From assembly GCF_037023145.1 (NCBI RefSeq), contig NZ_CP146091.1, positions 3,286,001-3,350,000 on the forward strand: 64,000 nucleotides of DNA, given 5' to 3'. The DNA is from Ralstonia sp. RRA (GTDB lineage Bacteria; Pseudomonadota; Gammaproteobacteria; Burkholderiales; Burkholderiaceae). Under the pieces are notes generated by a model. That model was given only the letters and a program-made list of their open reading frames with translations. It searched no databases and was not told where the DNA came from. Below are positions 15,845 to 24,092 of the stretch, piece by piece. A program made the translations under genes and the position numbers. Position 1 is the first letter of the stretch, and the number at the start of each line of letters is the position of its first letter.

Positions 15845-16912
15845 GTGAGCCGTTATTGGAGCGACGTGGTTCAGCAACTTGTGCCGTATGTCCCGGGTGA
15901 ACAACCGGCGCTGGCGCACCCGGTCAAGCTGAACACCAACGAGAATCCCTACCCACCGTCGCCGCGCGTGGTTGAGGCCATCGCCCGTGAACTGGGCGAC
16001 ACGGGCAACAGCTTGCGCCGCTATCCCGATCCGTTGTCGCGCCGGCTGCGCGAGACGGTTGCCGCCCATCACGGCTTGCAGCCCGAGCAGGTGTTTGCAG
16101 GCAACGGCTCGGACGAAGTGCTGGCGCACGTGTTCCACGCGCTGCTCAAGCACGACAAGCCGCTGCGTTTTCCCGACATCTCGTACAGCTTCTACCCGAC
16201 CTACGCGCGGCTGTACGGCGTGCAGTGCAAGGTGATTCCGCTGGCCGACGATTTTTCGATCGACGCGGACGACTATCTGGGCGACACGGGCGGCGTGCTG
16301 TTCCCGAACCCGAACGCGCCGACCGGCCACGCGTTGCCGCTGGCAGAGATCGAGCGGATCGTCGCGGCCAACCCGTCGTCTGTGGTGGTGATCGACGAGG
16401 CGTATGTGGATTTCGGCGCTCAGTCGGCAATCTCGCTCGTCGACCGCTATCCGAATCTGCTGGTCGTGCATACGACGTCCAAGTCCCGCTCGCTCGCCGG
16501 CATGCGAGTCGGCTTTGCGTTTGGCCACGCGGCGCTCATCGAAGCGCTCAACCGCGTGAAGGACAGCTTCAACTCGTACCCGTTGGACCGCCTCGCCCAG
16601 GTCGCAGCCCAGGCGGCTTACGAAGACGACGCCTACTTCCGCGCCACCTGCGCGCGCGTGATCGCCAGCCGCGATCGGCTGACGCAAGCCCTGCACGCCC
16701 TGGAGTTCGAAGTCGTGCCGTCGGCCGCGAACTTCGTCTTCGCACGGCATCCGGCACACGATGCCGCCACGCTGGCGGCGCACTTGAAGGCGCGGGAGAT
16801 CTTCGTGCGTCATTTCAAACTGCCGCGCATCGACCAGCATCTGCGCATCACCGTCGGCAGCGATAGCGAATGCGACGCATTCATTGAGGCGCTGCGCGAC
16901 CTGCTGGCCTGA
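15845..16912 (+). CDS. hisC: Histidinol-phosphate aminotransferase
   Basis: PLP enzyme of histidine synthesis that converts imidazole-acetol phosphate to histidinol phosphate. It is a 355-residue fold-type I aminotransferase with [13 protein letters not shown] near the N-terminus, NGSDEVL (residues about 86-92), the [10 protein letters not shown] loop, the [10 protein letters not shown] strand with the PLP-contacting Asp, and [16 protein letters not shown] with the Schiff-base Lys. GTG at 15845 is chosen because AGGAG lies seven bases upstream; a longer reading from 15812 adds residues not typical of the family. It stands alone, not in a his operon, suggesting a second hisC copy of the genus. 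Confidence 0.93.
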   Translation: MSRYWSDVVQQLVPYVPGEQPALAHPVKLNTNENPYPPSPRVVEAIARELGDTGNSLRRYPDPLSRRLRETVAAHHGLQPEQVFAGNGSDEVLAHVFHALLKHDKPLRFPDISYSFYPTYARLYGVQCKVIPLADDFSIDADDYLGDTGGVLFPNPNAPTGHALPLAEIERIVAANPSSVVVIDEAYVDFGAQSAISLVDRYPNLLVVHTTSKSRSLAGMRVGFAFGHAALIEALNRVKDSFNSYPLDRLAQVAAQAAYEDDAYFRATCARVIASRDRLTQALHALEFEVVPSAANFVFARHPAHDAATLAAHLKAREIFVRHFKLPRIDQHLRITVGSDSECDAFIEALRDLLA

Positions 16913-16925
16913 CCCCTGCGACAAA

Positions 16926-16991
16926 TTGCCATCCCCGGCGGGCAAGCGTCGGCCGCCTCGATGGGGCAGCCCGCCAGATGGGGGATGGCAA
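16926..16991 (+). terminator. Long hairpin after hisC
   Basis: TTGCCATCCCC-GGCGGGC (16926-16943) pairs with GCCCGCC (16969-16975) and GGGGATGGCAA (16981-16991), with a 5-nt bulge. It starts 13 bp after the hisC stop and lacks a T-tract. It may stabilise the hisC mRNA 3' end. Bases 16992-17259 show no gene; they should contain the promoter of the next one. Confidence 0.5.
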
Positions 16992-17259
16992 GCCCCCGTT
17001 GCCGCGTCATTCCCCAGCTACACGGCATACCGGCACACTTTCGCTGACCGCATTGCCGCCCAGCGAAGTCAGTGATTACTGCACGCAGGTATGGGGAACA
17101 TTGACCAGACGCAGGTGCCTCCCGCCGCTTGCTGTGCCAGAATGCACGAGCGGGAAAATGGCGCGCCGACGCCGTCCGCTGTCCCCTAGGGCGAGCCGGT
17201 GCGTGAGCACCAGCGCGGCACGGGACGCCACACAACACACTCCCACAAAAGGAATCAGC

Positions 17260-17571
17260 ATGTCCAATCGTCGTCAATTCCTGAAGAGCATCCCGATCGT
17301 GGCCGCCGCAGGCGCCGTCATGTCGATGTCGGATCTGGCACTGGCAGCACCGATGGTGGCGGAGACCGACCCGCAAGCCGCCGCCCTCGGCTACAAGGCT
17401 GACACCACCAAGGTCGACAAGGCCAAGTTCCCGAAGCACGCCGCAGATCAACACTGCGGCAACTGCGCCCTCTACCAAGGTGGCACGGCAGCACAAGGCG
17501 GCTGCCCGCTGTTCGCCGGCAAGGACGTTGCCAACAAGGGCTGGTGCAGCGCCTGGGCGAAGAAGGCCTAA
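17260..17571 (+). CDS. High-potential iron-sulfur protein (HiPIP), Tat-exported
   Basis: Periplasmic one-electron carrier with a cubane 4Fe-4S cluster. It has 103 residues: an N-terminal twin-arginine signal (NRRQFLKSIPIVAAAGAVM, cleavage likely after LALA) followed by the HiPIP domain. Cluster ligands are the two Cys of HCGNCALYQ, the Cys of GGCPLF and that of KGWCSAW, with family spacing. The Tat signal fits export after cofactor insertion. The ATG at 17260 follows AAAGGAATCAGC. Monocistronic, closed by a strong terminator at 17601. Confidence 0.95.
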   Translation: MSNRRQFLKSIPIVAAAGAVMSMSDLALAAPMVAETDPQAAALGYKADTTKVDKAKFPKHAADQHCGNCALYQGGTAAQGGCPLFAGKDVANKGWCSAWAKKA

Positions 17572-17600
17572 GCCACACAGGCTGGCCACTTGCCAACGCA

Positions 17601-17627
17601 ACGGACCCTGCGGGGTCCGTTTTTGTT
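17601..17627 (+). terminator. Intrinsic terminator after HiPIP gene
   Basis: CGGACCC-TGCG-GGGTCCG stem followed by TTTTTGTTTT, 30 bp after the HiPIP stop. A classical rho-independent signal. Confidence 0.9.
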
Positions 17628-17655
17628 TTGCCGGCGCCGCTCTACAATGCGTGCC

Positions 17656-18351
17656 ATGCCGTTCACATTCACGCCCACCGTCCTCGTCATCGACGACGAA
17701 CCCCATATCCGCCGCTTCGTCCGCGCTGCGCTGGAGGAAGAAGGTTGCGAAGTCCATGAAGCCGACCGCGTCGAACGCGGCCTGATCGAGGCCGGCACGC
17801 GTCAGCCGGATGCCGTGATCCTCGACCTTGGCCTGCCCGATGGCGACGGTATGCAGTTGATCCGCGAGTTGCGCACCTGGACGGAGGTGCCGGTGCTGGT
17901 GCTCTCGGCCCGCGTAGACGAGCGCGACAAGATCGAGGCGCTCGATGCCGGCGCGGATGACTACCTCACCAAACCCTTTGGCGTGGGCGAACTGATCGCC
18001 CGCCTGCGCGTACTGCTGCGCCGACACGCCAAGCGCGGCGAAGACGGCGGCAGCGTCATCCGCTTCGGCGAGGTAGAGGTCGACCTGGCGCGCCGCCTGG
18101 TCACCCGTAACGGCGAGGCCGTGCACCTCACGCCCATCGAATATCGCCTGCTGGCAGTGCTGCTCGGCCGGCGCGGCACCGTGATGACCCATCGCGAACT
18201 GCTGCGTGAAGTCTGGGGCCCCGCGCATTCCGATAGCAGCCACTACCTGCGCATCTACATGGGCCACCTGCGCCACAAGCTTGAGCGCGATCCCGCACGG
18301 CCCGAGTACCTGCTGACCGAAGTCGGCGTCGGGTACCGCTTTACGGCCTGA
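17656..18351 (+). CDS. OmpR/PhoB-family response regulator, KdpE-like
   Basis: Two-component transcription regulator of 231 residues. Receiver domain: acidic pair in VLVIDDEPHIRR, phospho-acceptor Asp in VILDLGLPDGDGM (about residue 54), Thr/Ser in VLSAR and Lys in YLTKPFG. Winged-helix domain (about 130-230) ends with YLRIYMGHLRHKLERDP and LLTEVGVGYRFTA. DLGLPDGDG and the DNA-binding end are very like KdpE, but no sensor kinase or kdp transport genes are adjacent. It may therefore be an orphan or respond to a distant kinase. Start ATG 17656 is close to the first receiver strand. It converges with the Bug gene, with a 3-bp gap. Confidence 0.88.
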   Translation: MPFTFTPTVLVIDDEPHIRRFVRAALEEEGCEVHEADRVERGLIEAGTRQPDAVILDLGLPDGDGMQLIRELRTWTEVPVLVLSARVDERDKIEALDAGADDYLTKPFGVGELIARLRVLLRRHAKRGEDGGSVIRFGEVEVDLARRLVTRNGEAVHLTPIEYRLLAVLLGRRGTVMTHRELLREVWGPAHSDSSHYLRIYMGHLRHKLERDPARPEYLLTEVGVGYRFTA

Positions 18352-18354
18352 GCC

Positions 18355-19350
18355 TTACTGTTCCCTGATGCCCGCGGCGCGCACGATGCGGCCGTTGCTG
18401 TCGTATTCCGCGCGAATGGCGGCAGCAAACTGTTCGGGCGTGCCGCCTGCCGGCACCACGGCAGCCTGCGTGAGTCGATCGCGCAGGTCGGGCGCGGCCA
18501 GCGCCTTATTGATCTCCGCGTTCAGCCGCGCGATGACCGGTACGGGCGTCTTGGCCGGCGCAAACACACCGAACGTTGACGCCATGTTGGCCTTGGCATA
18601 ACCCAGCTCGGCAAAGGTCGGCACGTTCGGCAGCGCATCGAGCCGGTGCGGCGCGCCCAACGCAAGGGGGCGCAGTTTGCCGCTGGCGATATGCTGCATC
18701 AGCGTCGGGCCGACGTTGGTCGACATCACTTCCACCTGCCCACCCAGCGCGTCCGTCAGTTGCTGGCCACCGCCTTTGTACGGAATCAGCGTGATATCGA
18801 CTCGCGCCTGTGTCTTGATCTGTTCCAGCGCCAGATGCCCCACCGTACCCAGGCCCGACGTCGACCAACGGATCGAACCCGGCTTGGCGCGCGACTGGCC
18901 CAGCATGTCGGCAAAGCTCTTGCCCGTGAACGATGGCGTGCCCAGCAGGATCATCGGCGCGTACATGACGTTGGCCACCGGCGCGATGTCCTTCTGCGGG
19001 TCATACGGCAGCTTGCCGAAATGCGGGTTGAGCGTCAGCGGGCTCACCGACGAAAAGCCCAGCGTATAACCATCGGGGGCTGCCTTGGCCACCGCATCCA
19101 TGCCGATGCTGCCGCCCGCACCAGCGCGGTTCTCCACCACAACCGGCTGACCAAGCTGCGCTGAGAGCTTCTCACCCAGGGCACGCGCCACGTTGTCGGA
19201 AATCCCACCGGTTGGGTAGGCGACGATGATGCGGATCGGCTTGGCCGGATAGTCCTGCGCCTGCACAGGCACCGCAGCGAGCAACGCAACACCGGCACAT
19301 ACCAGCGCAGCAGAAGCAATCAGACGACGACGGACGGAGCGTTCAGCAGT
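18355..19350 (-). CDS. Bug-family tripartite tricarboxylate transporter substrate-binding protein
   Basis: Periplasmic receptor of the Bug/TctC family, very abundant in Burkholderiales. 331 residues with a signal peptide (RRRLIASAALVCAGVALLAA, cleavage near VQAQ). Family motifs: YPAKPIRIIVAYPTGGISD, VVENRAGAGGSIGMDAVAKA, DGYTLGF, VPTFAELG and a C-terminal SNGRIVRAAGI. The first domain's P-T-G-G loop and the conserved Asp bind carboxylate ligands in characterised members. No TctA/TctB membrane genes are adjacent, which is usual for Bug proteins. ATG 19350 starts just before the signal peptide; the frame is open 36 bases further. Confidence 0.93.
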   Translation of the reverse strand, partial: TAERSVRRRLIASAALVCAGVALLAAVPVQAQDYPAKPIRIIVAYPTGGISDNVARALGEKLSAQLGQPVVVENRAGAGGSIGMDAVAKAAPDGYTLGFSSVSPLTLNPHFGKLPYDPQKDIAPVANVMYAPMILLGTPSFTGKSFADMLGQSRAKPGSIRWSTSGLGTVGHLALEQIKTQARVDITLIPYKGGGQQLTDALGGQVEVMSTNVGPTLMQHIASGKLRPLALGAPHRLDALPNVPTFAELGYAKANMASTFGVFAPAKTPVPVIARLNAEINKALAAPDLRDRLTQAAVVPAGGTPEQFAAAIRAEYDSNGRIVRAAGIREQ

Positions 19351-19443
19351 CATGGCGCGCACGGAGGGGCAATCAGAAAATGCCATTGTAGGCGGATGCC
19401 CAGGCAGTCTTGCCCAGCCATATCAAGACAACAAGGCAAAAGA

Positions 19444-19465
19444 AAAGGCGCCCGAAGGCGCCTTT
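19444..19465 (-). terminator. Intrinsic terminator of the porin gene
   Basis: AAAGGCGCC-CGAA-GGCGCCTTT, 28 bp after the porin stop; on the minus strand the stem is followed by TTCTTTTGCC. Confidence 0.85.
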
Positions 19466-19492
19466 CCGTTCCCAATCGAGTGACTGCGTCGA

Positions 19493-20623
19493 TTAGAAGA
19501 TGTGGCGGATACCCACGCCGGCGCTGGTCTGGTTCGACTTGCCGATGCCCGAAGCGTTGCCGCCACCCGACAGTTGCGGCAGTGCTGCGTCCTTGACCTT
19601 GTTGTAGTCGATCGTGCCGTAGACTTGCGTGCGCTTGGACAGGGCGTATTCGGCCAGCAGAACGCCGGTGTAGCGCTTGCCGTCGTTGCCGGCGGTCAGA
19701 GCGGCGCTGCTGATGCTGTCGTAGTAGAACGCGCCCGTCAGAGCCAGTGCCGGGGTGACGTTGTACGTCACGCCCAGGATGCCGACGTGGTCACGACGCT
19801 TCGTGGCGCCCGGGGTCAGGCCAGCGCCCGTGGTGGCGTTGCCGTAGATGTTCAGGCCGAAGGCGCTGCCGCCAACGCAGTTCGACGAGCTGTTCACGCA
19901 ACCCGTGGCGTCGCTGCTGTCGATGTAGCCTGCGAACAGTTTGGCTGCGGCGATGGTGTAGTTACCACCGATACCCCACACGGTTTGCTTGTTGCCAGCA
20001 ACGTCTTGGTGCTGCTGCGCGAAGGCGCCGATGTAGGCCGGGCCGAATTCATACGACACGGTGCCGCCCAGATAACGGTTTGCCGAGTTGCTGCCCGGCA
20101 CTTCACCGAAGCCATAGCCCAAGCCAACCGACAGACCGTTCCACTTGCCTTCGTACTTCAGCATGTTGGATTCACGCAGGCCGGTCAGGCCGTAGTACAT
20201 CCACGAGTTGCCGTCGTAGTTACCCACGCCCAGCGGGTCGAAGTTGCCGCCCGTCGTGAAGCCGAAGTTGTACTGGCGACCCAGCGTAATGGTACCCAGG
20301 TCCTTGTTCTGCAGGCCCACGAACGACTGACGATTGAACAGCGTACCGGCGCTGCTCATCTTGCCGGTGGCCGAGTTGAAGCCGCTTTCCAGCACGAACA
20401 GTGCCTTGTTGCCGCCACCCAGGTCTTCCGAGCCCTTCAGGCCCCAGCGGCTGTTGGACACAGCACCGCTTTCCATCTGCGTCACGCTGTTGCCAGCTTG
20501 GTTCGCGTTGTTGATGTAGTGAATGCTGGTATCGACAATACCGTACAGCGTCACGCTCGATTGGGCATAAGCCGAACCTGCGAACAGGGCGCCGACTGCA
20601 ACCAGAATGGCAGACTTTTTCAT
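19493..20623 (-). CDS. Gram-negative trimeric porin (OmpC-like, Burkholderiales type)
   Basis: Outer-membrane general porin of 376 residues. It has a signal peptide (MKKSAILVAVGALFAGSAYA) and a mature start QSSVTLYGIVDTSI, the hallmark of beta- and gammaproteobacterial porins. Alternating strands run to a C-terminal aromatic ending (GVGIRHIF), required for BamA insertion. The eyelet region has GLQNKDLGTITLGRQY, and a cysteine-containing loop (ATGCVNSSSNCVGG) is likely extracellular and disulfide-bonded. Ends at a strong terminator. The 500 bp upstream (20624-21122) contain no gene I can support and should hold divergent promoters. Confidence 0.95.
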   Translation of the reverse strand: MKKSAILVAVGALFAGSAYAQSSVTLYGIVDTSIHYINNANQAGNSVTQMESGAVSNSRWGLKGSEDLGGGNKALFVLESGFNSATGKMSSAGTLFNRQSFVGLQNKDLGTITLGRQYNFGFTTGGNFDPLGVGNYDGNSWMYYGLTGLRESNMLKYEGKWNGLSVGLGYGFGEVPGSNSANRYLGGTVSYEFGPAYIGAFAQQHQDVAGNKQTVWGIGGNYTIAAAKLFAGYIDSSDATGCVNSSSNCVGGSAFGLNIYGNATTGAGLTPGATKRRDHVGILGVTYNVTPALALTGAFYYDSISSAALTAGNDGKRYTGVLLAEYALSKRTQVYGTIDYNKVKDAALPQLSGGGNASGIGKSNQTSAGVGIRHIF

Positions 20624-21122
20624 GTGGGCTCGTAATAAAAGAGTTGTCTCAAACCGCCCGACCCCGTGTGCATGAGGTTGGGCTCCTCCGTTTCCTTTGC
20701 TTCCGTGTCGGAAGTGCCGCGCAAATTTAACAAAAGCCCTTATGCCCGGCAAAGCAATTCACAGAATCGCGCCACCAAGTGTGGTAAGCGCGCATCGCTC
20801 TTAGTGCGACGCACCAAAACGGCCTCCTGCAAGGCTTGCCGGCTCGTCGCGCCCTGCTGTGGTGCACCAAGACTGGTTGTCGTGCTTCAAACATTCCCTG
20901 ATTAGGCAAAAAGGTTGAGCCCTTGCCCCCGGCGTCCCGCCATTGGCGCGTTTTTCAGCGCCATTCACGCTGACTTCCATCATTTCGGCGCTCACAACAA
21001 ACCGTTCGTCGCACCACCGTGGATACCGCCATCCCCCTGACCTACCCTTCAGGCCGTGGCAGGACAGTCAAAAGACCACGCCTTAAAACAGCATCGAAAA
21101 TCAGTTGAAGAAGGAGTTCGCC
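20624..21122. other. Intergenic region between divergent porin and repeat-protein genes
   Basis: No supported gene in 499 bp; the short ORFs here lack start signals and coding character. Near its right end lies AAGGAG (21109-21114), the ribosome-binding site of the following gene. I could not assign the porin promoter. Confidence 0.4.
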
Positions 21123-21407
21123 ATGCGACTCAAGCAGATTGGAATGGCCGCGCTGTTGGCGGCAGGTGCCCTGGCGGCGGGCAGCGCTTGGGCGCAGGCC
21201 AGCCGCGTGGAGGTGTTCGGCCAGGCCGCCCGTGCCGAACGCTTTGATGTCTATAGCGACGGCGCCCGCACCGGGCGTTTCGACACCTACACAGAAGGTG
21301 CGCGCAGCGGCCGCTTTGATCCGTACTCCGAAGGCTCACGCAGCGATCCGGCAGGCCGCTCACGTGACGGCGGCGGCACGGTCTATGGGTATCCGGTACC
21401 GAACTGA
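21123..21407 (+). CDS. Small exported protein with tandem 14-residue repeats
   Basis: A 94-residue predicted periplasmic protein. The signal peptide MRLKQIGMAALLAAGALAAG ends near AWAQA. The mature part contains three near-tandem repeats: RFDVYSDGARTG, RFDTYTEGARSG and RFDPYSEGSRS, then a Gly/Arg-rich tail ending VYGYPVPN. Each repeat alternates F-D-x-Y with an acidic turn and a basic end, which could form a small beta structure or bind polyanions. The ATG at 21123 is chosen for AAGGAG upstream and for beginning the signal peptide. I do not recognise a function. Confidence 0.75.
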   Translation: MRLKQIGMAALLAAGALAAGSAWAQASRVEVFGQAARAERFDVYSDGARTGRFDTYTEGARSGRFDPYSEGSRSDPAGRSRDGGGTVYGYPVPN

Positions 21408-21494
21408 TACGGAACGCGCGCCTCGTCCGCGCGCTTTCTCCAGTTAAGGGCCGGTCTCCAGGCACCCTCCGTTTTCCGCCTTTGGCCCACTGCG

Positions 21495-21526
21495 GCCCTG
21501 CTGGTATTGCGCCAGCGGGGCTTTTT
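21495..21526 (+). terminator. Intrinsic terminator of the repeat-protein gene
   Basis: GCCCTGCTGG pairs with CCAGCGGGGC around TATTGCG and is followed by TTTTTC. It sits 90 bp after the stop at 21407. Confidence 0.8.
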
Positions 21527-21548
21527 CATTGTTGCCCGGTGCCCAACA

Positions 21549-21580
21549 AAAATGGGACGGTGCCAGTCGGCAACCGTCCC
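21549..21580 (-). terminator. Intrinsic terminator of the M20 peptidase gene
   Basis: On the minus strand GGGACGGTTGCC pairs with GGCACCGTCCC and is followed by ATTTTTGTTGGG. The peptidase stop is 31 bp upstream on that strand. Confidence 0.8.
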
Positions 21581-21611
21581 CTCTTGATACTGATTCGGAT
21601 GGCGATGATCG

Positions 21612-22922
21612 TTACTTGGTCACGCCCACACGATCGCGCGACACATCCATCACCATGCGCGTGAGTAGATACAGACGCGGCACGATGGAATTCAGGTCGA
21701 CGTATTCTGCGTCGTTCGAGTGCGCGCCAAAGCTGGCCAGGCCGAAGCGCTCGATCACCGGGGCCTTGGTCTTGGAGGCGGCAAAGGCCGCATCCGTACC
21801 GCCACCCTCTGCCTTGTCATCAATCTCCAGCGTCTTGCCAAGCTCGCCGTAGATCTTCTGGGCGTGCTCGGCCAGCGCACGCGAAGCCGGCGTGGCTTCC
21901 AGCGGCGGGCGGCGGCGCTCGAACTTGGCGCTCACCTGCGTATCGGGGATCAGCTTGTTCTTGATGCGCTCGTTGACGGTCTCTTCCAGCTTGTCGGCAT
22001 CCGCGGCGCGCAGCAGACGCACATCCGCCTGGGCGCTGGCGACTGCCGGGATCACGTTACGGTTGGTACCGGCCTGCGACACCGTCCAGTTAACCTTGAG
22101 CCCGGTCTCGGGCTTGGACAGATCGCGCATCTGCAGCACCTGGTGCGACAGTTCATACAGCGCGTTGCGGCCCTGCTCCGGTGCACCGCCTGCGTGCGAG
22201 GCCTTGCCCTTCACATCCAGCAGGATGGCGCCGATGCCGCTGGTGGCCAGCGACAGCTTGTCGGACGTCACACGCGTGCCCTCGCACGAGAACACGGCAT
22301 CCTGCTCGGCGCCCAGCTTGGCCTGCATGGCGCGCGCGCCCGGCGAGCTGATCTCTTCATCGCCGTTGATGAGCACAGTGAGCGTGCCGTACTTCTTGAA
22401 GCCAACCGCCTGCAGGATCGCGACGGTGTGCAGGATGACGGCCACGCCGTTCTTGTCGTCGGCGATACCCAGGCCATAAGCGCGGTCGCCGTCGATACGG
22501 AACGGCTGCTGCGCGAGCATGCCCTTGAGGTACACCGTATCCATGTGCGCGATCAGCATGATGTTGCGCGTGCCTTCGCCCTTGAAGCGCGCAAGCACCA
22601 TCTTGCCGATCTTCTCGGGTGTGTCGGCCATGCGGTAGGCGTGATCGCTCGGGTCGATCAGCTTGACGTCGCCGCCCAGCAGGCGCAGGCGGTCGGCAAT
22701 CACGCCGGCAATCTTGTCCAGGCCTTCGATGTCCTTGCTGCCCGACTCAATCGACACCAGCGCCTTCATGGTGTCGATCAGCGCAGGCTTTTCCTGCTGG
22801 GCGCGCTTGTAGATCTCGGCAGGCGGCACGGCGGCGGCCTGACCCGCAGCCAATGCACCGGCCATCGCCAGCGTTGCCAATATGACTGGCCGCATTCCCC
22901 TCACCATCGACTTGGCTCTCAT
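21612..22922 (-). CDS. M20-family metallopeptidase, glutamate carboxypeptidase type, exported
   Basis: Periplasmic zinc exopeptidase of 436 residues with a signal peptide (RPVILATLAMAGALAAGQAA). Two-zinc site residues: His in IMLIAHMDTVY with its paired Asp, Asp in GLGIADDKNG, the catalytic Glu pair in INGDEEISSPG, and a late His in FGLASFGAHSNDAEYVD. The dimerisation domain contains SHAGGAPEQGRNALYEL, as in CpG2-like carboxypeptidases that remove C-terminal glutamate from folates or peptides. ATG 22922 follows GAGGAAACATCC. Natural substrate cannot be read from sequence. Confidence 0.92.
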   Translation of the reverse strand: MRAKSMVRGMRPVILATLAMAGALAAGQAAAVPPAEIYKRAQQEKPALIDTMKALVSIESGSKDIEGLDKIAGVIADRLRLLGGDVKLIDPSDHAYRMADTPEKIGKMVLARFKGEGTRNIMLIAHMDTVYLKGMLAQQPFRIDGDRAYGLGIADDKNGVAVILHTVAILQAVGFKKYGTLTVLINGDEEISSPGARAMQAKLGAEQDAVFSCEGTRVTSDKLSLATSGIGAILLDVKGKASHAGGAPEQGRNALYELSHQVLQMRDLSKPETGLKVNWTVSQAGTNRNVIPAVASAQADVRLLRAADADKLEETVNERIKNKLIPDTQVSAKFERRRPPLEATPASRALAEHAQKIYGELGKTLEIDDKAEGGGTDAAFAASKTKAPVIERFGLASFGAHSNDAEYVDLNSIVPRLYLLTRMVMDVSRDRVGVTK

Positions 22923-23122
22923 GGATGTTTCCTCACCTGTGTAGTTATGGTCTGCAACAAAATCAGACCGCGATTTTCGCACGCTCGCCTGATGGTTGCC
23001 TGGAGCCCTCTCCCCTCTTCGGATAGAGCTTCTGACCCAACGCAATGGAATATCGGCAGTGCTGCCTAAAATCGCACCTGAAACGACAGCGCACCGCTGA
23101 CACTGTCGCTACAATTGCCGCC

Positions 23123-23917
23123 ATGCAATACATCCATGTCGTCAACGGCGATGTTGCCGGCGCCACGCTCAAGCAGGCGCTCGCACAGGCAGGCCGCCCC
23201 GATTCCGTCGTAGTGCTGCGCGACGACCTCGCCGTCGGGCCGCTGGCCGACGTCGACAGCGTGGCCATGGCGCGCTCGGGCTTCTGGCAGCGCGTGGCGC
23301 CCACCAGCAGCATCGATTTCGCCACTGAAATGCGCGACGCACTTGCGTCACTGGCAGACCTGCGCGATGCCACCACCGAGGTGGCGATCTGGCACGGCCA
23401 GAGTGCGTCGGATCAGCTCATGCTGCGCCGGGTGGCGTTCCATCTGCATCAATCGCCGCAGCGGATCAACGAAGTCGGCATGGATGCCCGCGAACTGGAA
23501 ACGCCCAATGGCCAGGGGCCGCTCACGGCCATCGGCATGTATTCGGGAGCGCGGCTGGCGCGGCGGTTCTCGACCATCGCGCCGGTATCGGTGCTGCGCA
23601 TCGGTCGCCTGGCGTACGAGTGGCAGCAGACCGTGCGCGAAAACGCCGACGTGCGGCTTTGGAAGGGCAACACGCTGGTACCGGTGTCGTACGCCACGGT
23701 CGACGAAGTGATCCTGGAGCACGTGCCGACCGACTGGGCCAGCGCACGCGACGTGGTCGGCAGCATCATGGGCGCCATCGATGGGCTGCTCGCCAGTGAC
23801 TGGTTCGTCTTCTGGCGCTGCCGCGAACTGGTCGGCAACGGCCAGTTGCTGCTGCGCGGCGAGGCCGACTCGCTCTCCACCTGCGAGCTGCGCCGCAATG
23901 TGAGCGTGGCGGTTTAA
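23123..23917 (+). CDS. DUF1835/DUF3658 domain protein
   Basis: 264-residue soluble protein with an N-terminal DUF1835-type Rossmann-like half (MQYIHVVNGDVAGATLKQAL, VVVLRDDLAVGPLADV, TEVAIWHGQSASDQLMLRRV) and a C-terminal DUF3658-like half (MGAIDGLLASDWFVFWRCREL). Function of the family is not established. The ATG at 23123 is chosen as the first residue of the domain; the frame is open 78 bases upstream. Single gene, divergent from the peptidase gene and closed by a terminator at 23952. Confidence 0.85.
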   Translation: MQYIHVVNGDVAGATLKQALAQAGRPDSVVVLRDDLAVGPLADVDSVAMARSGFWQRVAPTSSIDFATEMRDALASLADLRDATTEVAIWHGQSASDQLMLRRVAFHLHQSPQRINEVGMDARELETPNGQGPLTAIGMYSGARLARRFSTIAPVSVLRIGRLAYEWQQTVRENADVRLWKGNTLVPVSYATVDEVILEHVPTDWASARDVVGSIMGAIDGLLASDWFVFWRCRELVGNGQLLLRGEADSLSTCELRRNVSVAV

Positions 23918-23951
23918 GTTCACGCCAATCGGGCCGTTGATAAGCCCATGC

Positions 23952-23980
23952 AAAAGGAGCGCCTCAGAGCGCTCCTTTTT
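23952..23980 (+). terminator. Intrinsic terminator after DUF1835 gene
   Basis: AAAGGAGCGC-CTCAGA-GCGCTCCTTT followed by TTG; symmetric enough to act in both directions. It lies between two convergent genes. Confidence 0.85.
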
Positions 23981-24092
23981 GTTCACCCCGTCTTCGCAGT
24001 GTGCTTCGGTCGTCAAATCGACCGCTTCGGTGGCGGTGGGCAGCAGCATCAACGTCTATAGCTGATCAGCTGATGCTTGCGGCGCGGGGGCG

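Noticed and set aside
17656..18351. Naming the response regulator kdpE
   Set aside because: Sequence is KdpE-like, but no kdpFABC or kdpD is adjacent, so the symbol is withheld.
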